From Actinomycetes bacterium (GTDB lineage: Bacteria; Actinomycetota; Acidimicrobiia; Acidimicrobiales; RAAP-2), in NCBI GenBank assembly GCA_021845725.1, contig JAJZVL010000004.1, positions 21,890-85,889 on the forward strand: a DNA stretch of 64,000 nt, in the 5' to 3' direction. Below the pieces are notes generated by a model. That model was not told the DNA's origin. It saw only the letters and a program-made list of their open reading frames with translations, and made no database searches. Position numbers and translations under genes: made by a program. Shown here one piece after another: positions 35,169 to 44,900 of the stretch; the stretch's first letter is position 1, and each line of letters starts with the position of its first letter.

Positions 35169-36854
35169 TCATCGCGAGCCGCGCAGCAACGACTTCGCGC
35201 GCACGAAGTCGGCTCGCATCTCGGCGACGACCACCCCGCCCCCGCGCAGCGCAGCAGCCGGGTGGTAGGTGGGGACCAGGTGCACCCCTCGGAACGGGTA
35301 CGCATGGCCTCGCACCCGCCGGATCCCCTCGGTCGTCTCGAGCAGGGTCTTGGTCGCGAAGTTGCCCAGGGTCACCACCACCTTGGGAGCGACCAGCTCG
35401 ATCTGGCGCTCGAGGTACGGCCGGCACGCGTCGATCTCCGCGGGGAGAGGGTCTCTGTTCCCAGGCGGCCGGCAATTATGCACGACCCCGCCGGCGGTGA
35501 CGAAATTATGGGTCCCTTCGACGTCGATGCAGTAGACGGTGCCCCCGGGGCTGCCGCAGTGGAGCGCCTCGACGATCGCCTCGTCGTAGTGGGTGACGGG
35601 CAGCCGGTCGCCGAACAGACCGGGGGTGAACGGCAGCGCCGACGCGATGTCCGCAGGGAGCGTGTGCCGCATCGGCTCGGGAACGTAGGGCGCGATCGTC
35701 CGAGCGAGCCTTCGGGCGACGAGGGGCTCGAGCTCGACGCGCCCTCGGGTCACCTCCCCGGGGAGCCCGAGGCGGCGGAGGCTCGCGACGAGGACATCGA
35801 GGTCGTGGACACCCCACGCGCACGTGGAGATCTCGGTCACCGGGTAGCGAGACCCACCCGCCCGCCGGCGCCCGCCGTCGCAGACCCAGACCGCCAACGC
35901 TCTCGGGGTGAGCTCGCCGGCCACCCAGTCCGGGACGTGCGAGCCGCGTGCGCCGCAGAAGTCCTCGACGAGCGTCTGGAGGGCACCTGTCGAGCGCGCC
36001 GGCAGGCGGACGACCGTGCTGGCGCGCCCCAGCCCCGCCTCGGCGAGACCCTCGCCCGAGGCGGCCTTCATCTGCGCTCCCGGTTCGACGAACGCGCCGA
36101 GCTCGGCGAGGAGCGACGCCTTGAACCGCGCATACCCGTGCCCACCGGGGCGCTGGACGATCTCCACGCCCGCGCCGCTCACGCGCACGCATCCCCCGGC
36201 AAGCAGCGAGCCCACGAGCACGTCGCGCGCGACCGGGCTCAGGCCGTGACCGGTCGCAATCCTCGCCCCTGGCCCGAGGCGTTCGACGGGCGTCCACCCC
36301 TGCTCGGTCAGGACCCGGTGGTCGCCGGTGGCGTCGACGGCGGAATGTGCGGCCCCGATCCCTCCGGCGCCGCGGTACGTGAGGCGGAAGATCCGGCGGC
36401 TTCCGAGAGGCGAGGCGTGCCAGCCCACGACGCGCCGCTCGACGATCCTGCCGCAGGCGTCGACGGACCTGACCGTCCCGCCGTACCGGCGGCGCACGAG
36501 CGCGCCGATGTGCTCCCAGGAACCGTCACCCAGCTGCACGAGCCCGTCTGCCGTGAGGCACATGACCACGTTCGCGATGTAGCACTCGTCGCGCTCGACG
36601 CCGATCTCCTGGCGCATCAGGAGGTCGAGCAGCTTCCCCGATCTCCCCACGAACGGCTCCCCCTGGAGGTCCTCGTCCCTCCCGGGGCCTTCCCCCACGA
36701 ACATGAGGTCCGCCGAGGGGCTCCCGACGCCGAAGACCACCTGGGTGCGCCCGTCGGCGAGGTCGCAACGCGTGCACCCCCGCGCCTCGTCGCGCAGGCG
36801 CTCGAGCTCCTCGCGCGCATCCCCCTCACGCACGCCTGCACCAGGATGCGCCAT
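35169..36854 (-). CDS. family 4 uracil-DNA glycosylase precursor containing an intein
   Basis: 561 residues, of which residues 99-460 are an intein. The joined exteins (98 + 101 = 199 residues) form a normal family-4 [4Fe-4S] uracil-DNA glycosylase: [19 protein letters not shown] (two cluster Cys), [27 protein letters not shown] joined to [20 protein letters not shown] (the other two cluster Cys), [13 protein letters not shown] and [14 protein letters not shown]. The enzyme removes uracil from DNA. The intein sits directly before the third cluster Cys, which doubles as the +1 splicing nucleophile. The residue just before it is Met, where relatives usually have Lys. Activity requires splicing. 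It is cytoplasmic and located upstream of tsaE. Confidence 0.93.
   Translation of the reverse strand: MAHPGAGVREGDAREELERLRDEARGCTRCDLADGRTQVVFGVGSPSADLMFVGEGPGRDEDLQGEPFVGRSGKLLDLLMRQEIGVERDECYIANVVMCLTADGLVQLGDGSWEHIGALVRRRYGGTVRSVDACGRIVERRVVGWHASPLGSRRIFRLTYRGAGGIGAAHSAVDATGDHRVLTEQGWTPVERLGPGARIATGHGLSPVARDVLVGSLLAGGCVRVSGAGVEIVQRPGGHGYARFKASLLAELGAFVEPGAQMKAASGEGLAEAGLGRASTVVRLPARSTGALQTLVEDFCGARGSHVPDWVAGELTPRALAVWVCDGGRRRAGGSRYPVTEISTCAWGVHDLDVLVASLRRLGLPGEVTRGRVELEPLVARRLARTIAPYVPEPMRHTLPADIASALPFTPGLFGDRLPVTHYDEAIVEALHCGSPGGTVYCIDVEGTHNFVTAGGVVHNCRPPGNRDPLPAEIDACRPYLERQIELVAPKVVVTLGNFATKTLLETTEGIRRVRGHAYPFRGVHLVPTYHPAAALRGGGVVVAEMRADFVRAKSLLRGSR
35475..36560 (-). mobile_element. intein (362 residues) with degenerate LAGLIDADG endonuclease
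   Basis: Splicing motifs are complete: residue 1 Cys ([10 protein letters not shown], block A), the block B His in [13 protein letters not shown], block [19 protein letters not shown] and block G VVHN followed by Cys +1. A central domain looks like a LAGLIDADG (DOD) homing endonuclease: [12 protein letters not shown] lacks the catalytic Asp of the first motif, whereas LAVWVCDGG keeps it in the second. Splicing is therefore expected to work, but DNA cleavage is doubtful. Base composition is like that of the host genes, suggesting long residence or transfer from a similar genome. Confidence 0.92.
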
Positions 36855-36915
36855 CGCCGGATGCTACCGCCGGCCTGCGGCACCCCGATGGTCCGGCCGC
36901 GCGCCTCGGCACGCG

Positions 36916-37860
36916 TCATCCGGTCAGCAGGACCCCCAACGCGTCGGCACGCTCGAGCATCACCATGTGGCCGCACCCCGCGAGCAGCGTGAGGCGCGCT
37001 CCGGGCACACGTTCGACGATCGCCCGGGCTGTGCGCGGCGGCGTGAGCACGTCGCGGCTTCCCGCCACCACGTGGACCGGCAACGAGAGCGCCCCCAGGC
37101 GGCTGCGCACGTCGAACGCGAGGAGGTGCGGGAGTAGCGAAGCGAGGGCCCGGGGTGACATGGCATCGATCATCTGGCGCAGCAGCTCGACGTCGGGAGG
37201 CGAGGGCGAGGCGCCGAAAGCGATCCTTGCCGCCCAGATGGAGGCCGACCTGGGAAGCGGTCCGCGGCCGCTGCGCTCGGCACCGACGAGCGCTCGCGCC
37301 GTCGCGGTGCCGAGCAGGCCCGAGAGGGGCGAGGGGACGACCGGGCCGGGCGTCGTGGCGACGAGCACGAGCTCGCGGACGTGCCTCGAGAAGGCCGGGT
37401 CGCGCAACGCGAGGAGCTGCCCGACCATCCCGCCCATCGAGTGGCCGACGAGGGCCGCCTCGCGCACGTCGAGCGCCTCGAGGACCTCGGCGAGGTCCGC
37501 GGCGAGCCGTTCGAAGCTAAAGCCATCGGTCCCCGCGCGCGACTGGCCGTGCCCTCGCTGGCTGACTGCGATCACGCGACCGGGAAGGGTGCGCAGCTGC
37601 CGCGCCCAGGTCACGACGCCGAGCATGATGCCGTGCACGAGCACCACCGTCTGCCCCGATCCGCGCTCGACGACATGGACGCGACCCCCGTCGCTCGTCG
37701 GGACGAAGTGATGGCGGATGTCGGACGGCAGCGACAGCCCCGCGGCCACGAGGTCGTCCGGCCTCGCCCTCCAGCGCGAGGCTGCCGCGCGCTCGAGGAG
37801 GTAGAGGGCGCTGCCGCCGGCAGCTCCTGCCCCGATTGCCGCTGCGCGCCGGAGCCTCAC
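36916..37860 (-). CDS. alpha/beta hydrolase with N-terminal membrane anchor
   Basis: 314 residues from GTG 37860, overlapping the alr stop (GTGA). [20 protein letters not shown] near the N-terminus is a possible membrane anchor. The hydrolase core shows [10 protein letters not shown] (oxyanion region), [19 protein letters not shown] (nucleophile Ser), [12 protein letters not shown] (Asp) and [13 protein letters not shown] (His), so the triad is complete. The substrate is unknown; lipases, esterases and haloperoxidase-like proteins share this pattern. Its place between alr and the uracil-DNA glycosylase is a common actinobacterial arrangement. Confidence 0.87.
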   Translation of the reverse strand: MRLRRAAAIGAGAAGGSALYLLERAAASRWRARPDDLVAAGLSLPSDIRHHFVPTSDGGRVHVVERGSGQTVVLVHGIMLGVVTWARQLRTLPGRVIAVSQRGHGQSRAGTDGFSFERLAADLAEVLEALDVREAALVGHSMGGMVGQLLALRDPAFSRHVRELVLVATTPGPVVPSPLSGLLGTATARALVGAERSGRGPLPRSASIWAARIAFGASPSPPDVELLRQMIDAMSPRALASLLPHLLAFDVRSRLGALSLPVHVVAGSRDVLTPPRTARAIVERVPGARLTLLAGCGHMVMLERADALGVLLTG

Positions 37861-39011
37861 CGATCGCCCGCGCTGCGGTAGACGCGCGGGAGGCGCGGCC
37901 CGATGCCGCAGAGGACCTCGTAGGAGATCGTGCCGAGCAGCCGCGCCCAGTCCCCCGCGCCGATCTCCTCTTCGCCCTGACGGCCGATCAGCACCACCTC
38001 GTCGCCCGGCCCCACGGTCGCCCCCGGGCCGCAGTCGACCATGAGCTGGTCCATGGTCACCGTGCCGGCGAGCGGCCGGCGCCGGCCACCGACGAGCACC
38101 GGCGACCCCGTGTCGAAGAGGCGCCGGGGCACGCCGTCGGCGTAGCCGATGGGGACCGTCGCGACGACCCCTCGCTCCGGGAGCGCGCGGCGCCGGCCGT
38201 AAGAGGGGCGCTCACCAGCGTCCAACTCTCGCACGGCGCTCACACGAGCCTTCAGCGAGAGCACCGGCCGCAACGACGCGACGACCGCGGCAGCGTCCCC
38301 TGGCATCCCGGGTGCCGGCGCGCAGCCGTACATGCCGATGCCGCAGCGGACCATGTCGTAGCGGGCGGCGGGCCACGCGATGGCCCCAGCGGTGTTGGCG
38401 ACGTGCAGGAGCCGCGGCCGCTCGGCCAGGGCAGCGACGACCTCGTCGAACCGCCGGAGCTGGAGCGCGGTGAACGCCTGGTCGTCCGCGGTGGTGCCGT
38501 CCGCGACGGCGAGGTGCGTCCACACCGCCTCGACCCGGAGCGCAGGCTCCGCTGCCGCAGCCTGGACGAGCGCCGGCGCCTCGACGGGCGCGACACCCAA
38601 GCGGTGCATGCCGGTGTCCACCTTCACGTGGACCCTCGCCCGGGTGCCTACGTGCCTGGCCGCGGCAGCCAGTGCCTCCATGCCCCGCTGCGTCGCGACG
38701 GTCGCGGTGAGCCTGGCGCGCACGAGCACCTCCGCAGCATCGGGCGTCACTTCGGAGAGCACGAGCACCGGCGCCTCGATGCCGTGCTCGCGCAGCTCCA
38801 GCCCTTCGTCCGCGATGGCCACCGCGAGCCCCGACGCGCCCGAGGCGAGCGCCGTGCGCGCGACCTGCACGGCACCGTGCCCGTAGGCGTCGGCCTTCAC
38901 GACCGCGCACAGCGCCGCGGGCGCGGCGCTGTGCGCGAGGACGGCGACGTTGTGCGCCAGCGCGTCGAGATCGATCTCCGCCCAGGCGGCGCGAGTGCGG
39001 CCCTCAGCCAT
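37857..39011 (-). CDS. alr: alanine racemase
   Basis: 384 residues from ATG 39011. It overlaps the end of the nnr gene by 8 nt; a GTG two codons earlier is possible. The PLP lysine is K39 in AVVKADAYGHG. VHVKVDTGMHRLGV and DMVRCGIGMYGCAP follow, and the catalytic Tyr is in ERPSYGRRR. It makes D-alanine for peptidoglycan. It neighbours glmS and glmM, which supply UDP-GlcNAc precursors, so this part of the cluster is cell-wall related. Confidence 0.95.
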   Translation of the reverse strand: MAEGRTRAAWAEIDLDALAHNVAVLAHSAAPAALCAVVKADAYGHGAVQVARTALASGASGLAVAIADEGLELREHGIEAPVLVLSEVTPDAAEVLVRARLTATVATQRGMEALAAAARHVGTRARVHVKVDTGMHRLGVAPVEAPALVQAAAAEPALRVEAVWTHLAVADGTTADDQAFTALQLRRFDEVVAALAERPRLLHVANTAGAIAWPAARYDMVRCGIGMYGCAPAPGMPGDAAAVVASLRPVLSLKARVSAVRELDAGERPSYGRRRALPERGVVATVPIGYADGVPRRLFDTGSPVLVGGRRRPLAGTVTMDQLMVDCGPGATVGPGDEVVLIGRQGEEEIGAGDWARLLGTISYEVLCGIGPRLPRVYRSAGDR

Positions 39012-40398
39012 CTCCACGCGCCGTGCCCCGTGCCGCCGGGTCCAGTGCACGAGACAGACGTGCCGATATGAGCTCGGGCAGGTCGACGGCGACGAGCCCC
39101 TCGGCGGGCCCGTCCGACGCGGCGCGCCCGTGCACGTGGGCCGCGAGAGCCGCGGCCTCGAGCGGCGCCCCACCACGGGCCAGGAAGGCCCCGATCACCC
39201 CGGACAGCACGTCGCCAGTGCCTGCCGTCGCCAGCCGCGAGCTCCCGGCCGACGACAGCCGCACGTCGCCAGAGCACGAGGCGACCGCCGTGAGCGAGCC
39301 CTTCACCAAGGCGACCGCGCCGAGCGCTCCGGCGAGACGGCGCGCCGCCGCGACGCGGTCGGGCCCCGGGGGGGCGCCGGCCAGGGCCTCGTACTCCCCG
39401 TCGTGCGGCGTCACCACGACAGGCCGGTCCCCCGCCACGATCCGGCGCGCCGACGACTCGTCGCCCAGCGCGAAGAGCGCGTCGGCGTCGACGACCACCG
39501 GCACGCGGGCGCGCGCCACCACCGTGCGTATGCCGTCGACCGTGGAGGGCGCCCGGCCGAGCCCGGGGCCGATCACGAGCGCTCGGCAGCGCTCGAGCAC
39601 CTCGAGCACCTCGCCCGCCCAGCCGCTCGCAGGCAGCGCGAACCGGACGGCCTCTCCTGGCCATTGACCGAGCCCGGGTGCCTCCGCGCTGCCAGGTACC
39701 CCGAGCCGCACCATGCCGGCCCCCGCTCGCGACGCCCCCCGAGCAGCGAGCGTCGCGGCCCCTTCCATGCCGGGCGACCCCGCCACGACGCAGACCGCGC
39801 TCGCCCACTTGTGCGTCTGGGCAGGCCGGCGCGGCACCAGCCGGCTCAGGTCGGCGTCCTCCATGAGCGAGATCCGGGCGTCGATCTGCCCGAGACCGAT
39901 GTCCGCCACCTCCACCTCCCCGGCGTAGCGGGGCCCCTCGCCCTGCAAGAGCCCCGGCTTCAACGCTCCGAAGGTCACGGTGCGGGTGGCGGCCATCGGC
40001 CGGCCGGGCACGGCACCCGTGTCGCCGTCCACGCCCGAAGGGATGTCCACGGCGAGCACCTGCGCGCGGGCGGGAGGTTCCGGCGCCTCGTAGGGGCCAC
40101 GCAGCCCGGTGCCGAGCGCCGCGTCGACCACCAGGTCGCAGTCGTCGACCGCTGCGCCAGGATGCACCACGGTCACCCGTGCGCCACGGCGTGCGAGCAC
40201 CTCCGCCGCGACACGGCCGTCTGCGCCGTTGTTGCCCTTGCCTGCCACGACCACGACGCGGCGCCCATAGGCGCCACCGAGCAACCGGAGGGCCGCGATG
40301 GCCGCCGCGGTGCCGGCCCGGCGGACCAGGGTCTCCTCGGGCACGGGTGCAGCCGCGTCTGCCGCGCGCATCTCGGCGACGGTGACGACGGGGCGCAC
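39004..40398 (-). CDS. nnr: bifunctional NAD(P)H-hydrate epimerase / ADP-dependent dehydratase
   Basis: 464 residues from GTG 40398. The N-terminal YjeF_N domain has VVVVAGKGNNGADGRVAAEV and VLAVDIPSGVDGDTGAVPG and epimerises damaged NAD(P)HX. The C-terminal ribokinase-like carbohydrate-kinase domain has KWASAVCVVAGSPGMEGAA, VVVTPHDGEYEALAG and LATAGTGDVLSGVIGAFLA and dehydrates it with ADP. Together they repair hydrated nicotinamide cofactors. It starts 2 nt after acpS and overlaps alr. Confidence 0.95.
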   Translation of the reverse strand: MRPVVTVAEMRAADAAAPVPEETLVRRAGTAAAIAALRLLGGAYGRRVVVVAGKGNNGADGRVAAEVLARRGARVTVVHPGAAVDDCDLVVDAALGTGLRGPYEAPEPPARAQVLAVDIPSGVDGDTGAVPGRPMAATRTVTFGALKPGLLQGEGPRYAGEVEVADIGLGQIDARISLMEDADLSRLVPRRPAQTHKWASAVCVVAGSPGMEGAATLAARGASRAGAGMVRLGVPGSAEAPGLGQWPGEAVRFALPASGWAGEVLEVLERCRALVIGPGLGRAPSTVDGIRTVVARARVPVVVDADALFALGDESSARRIVAGDRPVVVTPHDGEYEALAGAPPGPDRVAAARRLAGALGAVALVKGSLTAVASCSGDVRLSSAGSSRLATAGTGDVLSGVIGAFLARGGAPLEAAALAAHVHGRAASDGPAEGLVAVDLPELISARLSRALDPAARGTARGDG

Positions 40399-40400
40399 GG

Positions 40401-40769
40401 TCAGGCCTCGGCCACCACCATCGCGATCGCGACGGTCGCCGTATGGGTGAGCGACAGGTGCCAGTGCGCGACGCCTCGCCGCGCCGCCAGTGCCGCAGCC
40501 CCCGCGAAGAGCCGGAGCGTCGGCTCACCGCTCTCGAGCCGCACCACCTCGACCTCTCGCCACCCGACGCTGCCGATCCCCCCACCGAGGGCCTTCATCG
40601 TCGCCTCCTTGGCCGCGAAGCGCGCGGCGAGCCGCTGCACGTCGCCGTGGCCGTCGCGTCGCTCGCCGTCGGTGAACAGCCGCGCGGAGATCGACGGGCG
40701 GCGCCCGAGCACCGCACCGAAGCGTGCGACGTCCACGGCGTCGACGCCGAGGCCGGCGATCGCGTTCAC
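40401..40769 (-). CDS. acpS: holo-[acyl-carrier-protein] synthase
   Basis: 122 residues from GTG 40769, overlapping the glmS stop (GTGA). AGLGVDAVDVARFGAVL holds the Mg-binding Asp, LAARFAAKEATMKALGGGIG the conserved Glu/Lys motif, and HLSLTHTATVAIAMVVAE the end of the fold. It transfers 4'-phosphopantetheine from CoA to acyl carrier protein. The size is normal for the trimeric AcpS type. Confidence 0.95.
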   Translation of the reverse strand: MNAIAGLGVDAVDVARFGAVLGRRPSISARLFTDGERRDGHGDVQRLAARFAAKEATMKALGGGIGSVGWREVEVVRLESGEPTLRLFAGAAALAARRGVAHWHLSLTHTATVAIAMVVAEA

Positions 40770-42601
40770 TCGACCGTCACCGTCTTCGCGAGGTTGCGCG
40801 GCCGATCGACGTCGTTGCCAAGCCGGCGGGCAAGCCCATAGGCGAGGAGCTGGAGTGGCACCACCTCGACGACCGGTGCCAGCACGGGGTCTCGAACCGC
40901 CGGCACGCGCAGGACATGGTCACCGGGCGGGTCCGTGTCGTCGTCGGTGGTCAGGACCACCACGGTCGCGCCGCGCGCGGCTGCCTCGGCGACGTTCGAT
41001 CGCATCTTGTCGCGCAGCGGGTCGAGCACCGCGACCACCACCGTGCCCGGCTCGACGAGCGCAAGGGGGCCGTGCTTCAGCTCGCCCGCGGGGTAGCCCT
41101 CCGCGCGCAGGTACGAGATCTCCTTGAGCTTCAGCGCCCCCTCCAGCGCGACCGGGTAGCCCAGGTTCCTGCCGAGGAAGAAGTAATCACGGGCTCCTAC
41201 GAGCACGTCGACGACGTCCTCGACCTCCTTGGCCCGCCCGAGCGCCTCGCCGACCGCGGCGGGCAGTCGGTGCAGCTCGTCGAGGGTCGAGGCCAGGGCG
41301 CTCGGCCCCATCGTGCCGCGCCACTGCGCCAGGGCGAGGGCAAGGACCTCGAGGGCGACGATCTGCGCGACGTGGCACTTCGTGGACGCGACGCTCACCT
41401 CGGGACCCGCACGGGTGTAGACGATGCCGTCCGCTTCGCGCGCCATCGTCGAGTGGACGACGTTGGAGACGACGAGCGTGCGTGCACCGGAGCGGCGTGC
41501 CTCTCGCAGCGCCTCGAGGGTGTCGAGCGTCTCGCCCGACTGGCTCACCCCCACCACGAGGGTCCGCTCGTGCAGCACGGGCTCGCGGTAGCGCAGCTCG
41601 CTCGCGATCTCGACCTCGGTGGGGAGCCGCGCCCAGCGCTCGATCGCGTACTTGGCCACCATGCCCGCGTGGAAGCTGCTGCCGCACGCCACCACCACCA
41701 CCTTGTCGACGGCTCGCAGCTCGTCGGGCGACAGGTGGAGCTCGTCGAGCACGATCGAGCCGTCGTTCGCACGGCGGTCCAAGAGCGTGTCGGCGATCGC
41801 GCGGGGCTGCTCGTGGATCTCCTTGGACATGAAGTCGTCGAAGCCGCCCTTCTGCGCCGCCACGACGTCCCAGCTCGGGTCCACGCCGACGACGGTGGGG
41901 TCGACCTCGTCGCCCGCCAGGGTGGTGACGCGCAGCGAGCCTGGCCGCACCTCCACCACCTGGTCGTCGTCGAGGGCGAAGTAGCGGTCGGCGCGCCCCA
42001 AGAGCGCTGAGACGTCCGACGCGACGAAGCCGCGCGCCTCTCCGAGCGCGGCAAGGAGGGGCACCGCGCGCCGCGCGGCGACGATCAATGTGGGGTCCTC
42101 GCTCGTGAGCGCGACGACGCTGAAGGCGCCGCGAAGCTGCCCGAGCGTGCTACGCATGGCCTCGGCAAGCCCTGCGCCGCGCGCCAGCTCCTCCTCGAGC
42201 AGGTGCGCGAGCACCTCGGTGTCGGTCTCGGACGAGAGCACGTGGCCGCGCGCGAGGAGCGGCGCGGCGAGCTCGGCGTGGTTCTCGATGATCCCGTTGT
42301 GCACGAGGGCGACGCGGCCGGTGCAGTCGACGTGAGGGTGCGCGTTCTGCACGCTCGGTGCCCCGTGGGTCGCCCACCGGGTGTGGCCGATCCCGGTCGC
42401 CGACCGTGGCGCAGCCGCGACCGCGACGGCCAGGTCCTCGACCGAATGCGTCCCGTCCGCCGCCCGCTCCCGCCAGATCGCCCCACCGTCGACGAGCGCG
42501 ACGCCCGCCGAGTCGTAGCCGCGGTACTCGAGGCGCCGTAGGCCGTCGAAGATCGTCTCGAGCGCCGCCGTATCGCCGGTGACGCCGATGATCCCGCACA
42601 T
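40766..42601 (-). CDS. glmS: glutamine-fructose-6-phosphate aminotransferase
   Basis: 611 residues. CGIIGVTGDTAALETI follows the initiator Met, so Cys2 becomes the N-terminal nucleophile of the glutaminase domain; GIGHTRWATHGAPS and VHNGIIENHAEL complete it. Two SIS sugar-isomerase domains (SCGSSFHAG in this copy reads ACGSSFHAGMVAKY, and VGVSQSGETLDTLEALREA) follow, ending AKTVTVE. It makes glucosamine-6-phosphate, the first committed step to UDP-GlcNAc. It acts with GlmM, encoded 10 nt upstream. Confidence 0.96.
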   Translation of the reverse strand: MCGIIGVTGDTAALETIFDGLRRLEYRGYDSAGVALVDGGAIWRERAADGTHSVEDLAVAVAAAPRSATGIGHTRWATHGAPSVQNAHPHVDCTGRVALVHNGIIENHAELAAPLLARGHVLSSETDTEVLAHLLEEELARGAGLAEAMRSTLGQLRGAFSVVALTSEDPTLIVAARRAVPLLAALGEARGFVASDVSALLGRADRYFALDDDQVVEVRPGSLRVTTLAGDEVDPTVVGVDPSWDVVAAQKGGFDDFMSKEIHEQPRAIADTLLDRRANDGSIVLDELHLSPDELRAVDKVVVVACGSSFHAGMVAKYAIERWARLPTEVEIASELRYREPVLHERTLVVGVSQSGETLDTLEALREARRSGARTLVVSNVVHSTMAREADGIVYTRAGPEVSVASTKCHVAQIVALEVLALALAQWRGTMGPSALASTLDELHRLPAAVGEALGRAKEVEDVVDVLVGARDYFFLGRNLGYPVALEGALKLKEISYLRAEGYPAGELKHGPLALVEPGTVVVAVLDPLRDKMRSNVAEAAARGATVVVLTTDDDTDPPGDHVLRVPAVRDPVLAPVVEVVPLQLLAYGLARRLGNDVDRPRNLAKTVTVE

Positions 42602-42611
42602 GGTGCCGAGG

Positions 42612-43931
42612 CTAACCCGTCAGCGCGGTCTCGACGACCTCTGCGAGCCTTCCTGCAGCGTGCGCAGCGGCCTCGGACGTCGGAGCCTCGACCATCACCC
42701 GGACGAGAGGCTCCGTGCCGCTCGCGCGCAGGAGCACCCGCCCGCTCTCGCCGAGCTCCGCCTCGATCTCGGCGGCGGTCTCCCAGACGCCGTCGGCATC
42801 CGCGAGGCGCTCCGGCTCACGGACTGCGACGTTCACGAGCACCTGGGGGACACGCTCGACGAGGCCGTCGGACAGCTCGGCCAGCGAACGCCCCGAGCGC
42901 ACGACGGTGTCGGCGAGGAGGAGCCCGGTGAGCACCCCGTCACCAGTCGTCGCGCGCTTGCGGAAGACGATGTGGCCGGATTGCTCCCCGCCGAGCGCGA
43001 GCCCGTTCTCGTCGAGCGCGGCCAGCACCTGGCGGTCGCCGACCGGGGTCTCGCGCACCGAGATCCCGCGTCGGGCCATCGCCCGGCGGAACCCCAGGTT
43101 GGTCATGACCGTCACCACGACCGCGCCCCCCGTGAGCTCACCGCGCGCGTCGAGGTCGACCGCGAAGACCGCCAGGAGCAGGTCCCCGTCGCAGATCGCG
43201 CCCGTGTGGTCGACGGCCACGAGCCGATCTGCGTCGCCGTCGAGCGCGAGCCCGAGGTCCGCCCCGCGGGCGACCACCTCTCGAGCAAGGAGCTCCGGTC
43301 GGGTCGAGCCGCAGCCTTCGTTGATGTTCGTGCCATCGGGCTCGGTGCACAGGGCGTCCACGCGAGCGCCGGCGTCCGCCAGCACGTCGGGGGCGACCGC
43401 GGACGCGGCCCCGTTGGCGCAGTCGACGACCACGTGCAACCCGCCGAGCCTTCGACCCTCGATCGAGTCCACCAGGTGGCGGCGGTACTCCATGAGCGCG
43501 CCGGGCTCGGGCACGACGGCGCCCACGCGTCCGGCCCGCGGCGGCAGGCCGAGCGCCGCTTCGACCTGCGCCTCGACGTCGGGCGCCAGCTTGACCCCGG
43601 CGGCGTCGAAGAACTTGATCCCGTTGTCGCGATAGGGGTTGTGCGAGGCGGACACCATCGCCGCAGGCAGGCCACGGCGCTCCGCGAGGAAGGCGACCCC
43701 GGCGGTGGGGAGCACACCGACGTCCTTCACGTCCGCGCCGCCCGAGGCCATCCCCGCAGAGAGGGCAGCCTGGAGCATGGTGCTCGACTCCCTCGTGTCC
43801 CTCCCGACCACGAACCCGCTGGCGTCGAGCACGCGGGCGGCAGCACGCCCGAGAGCGACCGCGAGCTCCGCGCTGAGCTCCGAGTTGGCGACCCCGCGCA
43901 CCCCGTCGGTGCCGAAGCCCGGCCTCGTCAA
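42612..43931 (-). CDS. glmM: phosphoglucosamine mutase
   Basis: 439 residues from TTG 43931, 4 nt after the rpsI stop. The N-terminus PGFGTDGVRGVANSEL is where the family starts, so TTG is the right site. The active phosphoserine is S96 in VSASHNPYRDNGIKF. ALDGDADRLVAVD binds the metal, and RASGTEPLVRVMVEA the phosphate. It converts glucosamine-6-P to glucosamine-1-P. The link with ribosomal genes rplM-rpsI upstream is widespread in actinobacteria. Confidence 0.95.
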   Translation of the reverse strand: MTRPGFGTDGVRGVANSELSAELAVALGRAAARVLDASGFVVGRDTRESSTMLQAALSAGMASGGADVKDVGVLPTAGVAFLAERRGLPAAMVSASHNPYRDNGIKFFDAAGVKLAPDVEAQVEAALGLPPRAGRVGAVVPEPGALMEYRRHLVDSIEGRRLGGLHVVVDCANGAASAVAPDVLADAGARVDALCTEPDGTNINEGCGSTRPELLAREVVARGADLGLALDGDADRLVAVDHTGAICDGDLLLAVFAVDLDARGELTGGAVVVTVMTNLGFRRAMARRGISVRETPVGDRQVLAALDENGLALGGEQSGHIVFRKRATTGDGVLTGLLLADTVVRSGRSLAELSDGLVERVPQVLVNVAVREPERLADADGVWETAAEIEAELGESGRVLLRASGTEPLVRVMVEAPTSEAAAHAAGRLAEVVETALTG

Positions 43932-43935
43932 GTCG

Positions 43936-44328
43936 CTACCGCTTGGAGTACTGGGGCGCCTTGCGGGCCTTCTTCAGGCCGTACTTCTTCGACTCCTTCT
44001 CCCGAGCGTCTCGGGTCAGGAGCCCGGCACGCTTCAGCGCCGTCCGAAGCTCTGGATCGAGCGCGCACAGCCCCCGCGCGATGCCGAGCCTCAGGGCACC
44101 TGCTTGGCCGGACATGCCGCCGCCGTCGATGGTCGCGTCCACGTCGTAGGCCTCGGCGAGGCTCGTCACCCTGAGAGGCTCGGTGGCGAGCATCCGGTGC
44201 GTGGCCGAGGGGAAGTAGTCCTCGAAGGCACGGCGGTTGACGGTGATGACCCCCTGCCCGGGGCGGAACCGCACACGCGCCACCGCCTGCTTGCGACGAC
44301 CGGTCGTCTGTGAGAGCGGAGCGGCCAC
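43936..44328 (-). CDS. rpsI: ribosomal protein S9 (uS9)
   Basis: 130 residues from GTG 44328, 2 nt after the rplM stop. [20 protein letters not shown] and INGG-type [19 protein letters not shown] are family segments. The C-terminal [20 protein letters not shown] with final YSKR reaches the decoding centre and contacts P-site tRNA. The length is normal. It follows rplM as in most bacteria. Confidence 0.96.
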   Translation of the reverse strand: MAAPLSQTTGRRKQAVARVRFRPGQGVITVNRRAFEDYFPSATHRMLATEPLRVTSLAEAYDVDATIDGGGMSGQAGALRLGIARGLCALDPELRTALKRAGLLTRDAREKESKKYGLKKARKAPQYSKR

Positions 44329-44330
44329 GA

Positions 44331-44780
44331 TCAACCTGCCCGGCGCGCGGACGCGAGCTCGAGGGGCTGCGGAGACTGCGCCTCGTGCGGGTGCTCCGCA
44401 CCTGCGTAGACCTTCAGCTTGGCAAGCTGCTGGCGGCCCAGCGTCCCCTTCGGGAGCATGCCGCTCACCGCCCGGCGCACCAGCTCCTCGGGGTGCCTGT
44501 CGAGCAGCTCGGCATAGCTCGTCCTCCTCAGACCGCCGGGGTAGCCGCTGTGGCGATAGTGGAACTTGTCGTCGGCTTTGCCCGCGGTGAGCACGACCTT
44601 GGCCGCGTTCACGACGACCACGTGGTCGCCCGTGTCGATGTGGGGAGCGAACGTCGGACGATGCTTGCCGCGCAGCAGCCGGGCGACCTCCGTCGCCAGC
44701 CGGCCGAGCACGAGGCCGTCGGCATCGACGAGGTGCCAGGCCCGCTCGATCTCGCCCGCTTTCGGGTTGTAGGTGCGCAA
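44331..44780 (-). CDS. rplM: ribosomal protein L13 (uL13)
   Basis: 149 residues from TTG 44780, with GAGGA about 7 nt upstream. The family N-terminus [19 protein letters not shown] starts exactly there. [39 protein letters not shown] and [16 protein letters not shown] are conserved 23S-binding segments. The last 15 residues form a slightly extended Ala/Arg tail. 120 nt separate it from truA, enough for a leader or promoter. Confidence 0.96.
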   Translation of the reverse strand: MRTYNPKAGEIERAWHLVDADGLVLGRLATEVARLLRGKHRPTFAPHIDTGDHVVVVNAAKVVLTAGKADDKFHYRHSGYPGGLRRTSYAELLDRHPEELVRRAVSGMLPKGTLGRQQLAKLKVYAGAEHPHEAQSPQPLELASARRAG

Positions 44781-44900
44781 GAGGTTTCCTCGGAGGATGG
44801 TAGAGATGCCACGAGAGCGTTGAGAGCGTAACGGCATGCCCGAAGAGGGGCAAGCCGCCCAGCCGAGCACCCGGCGACCCGGCACACGGCACGAAACATC

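Noticed and set aside
35169..36854. Uracil-DNA glycosylase interpreted as a gene fusion or as interrupted by an insertion sequence
   Set aside because: The insert has intein blocks A, B, F and G at exact boundaries, no inverted repeats and no transposase, and the flanks join seamlessly into the family sequence.
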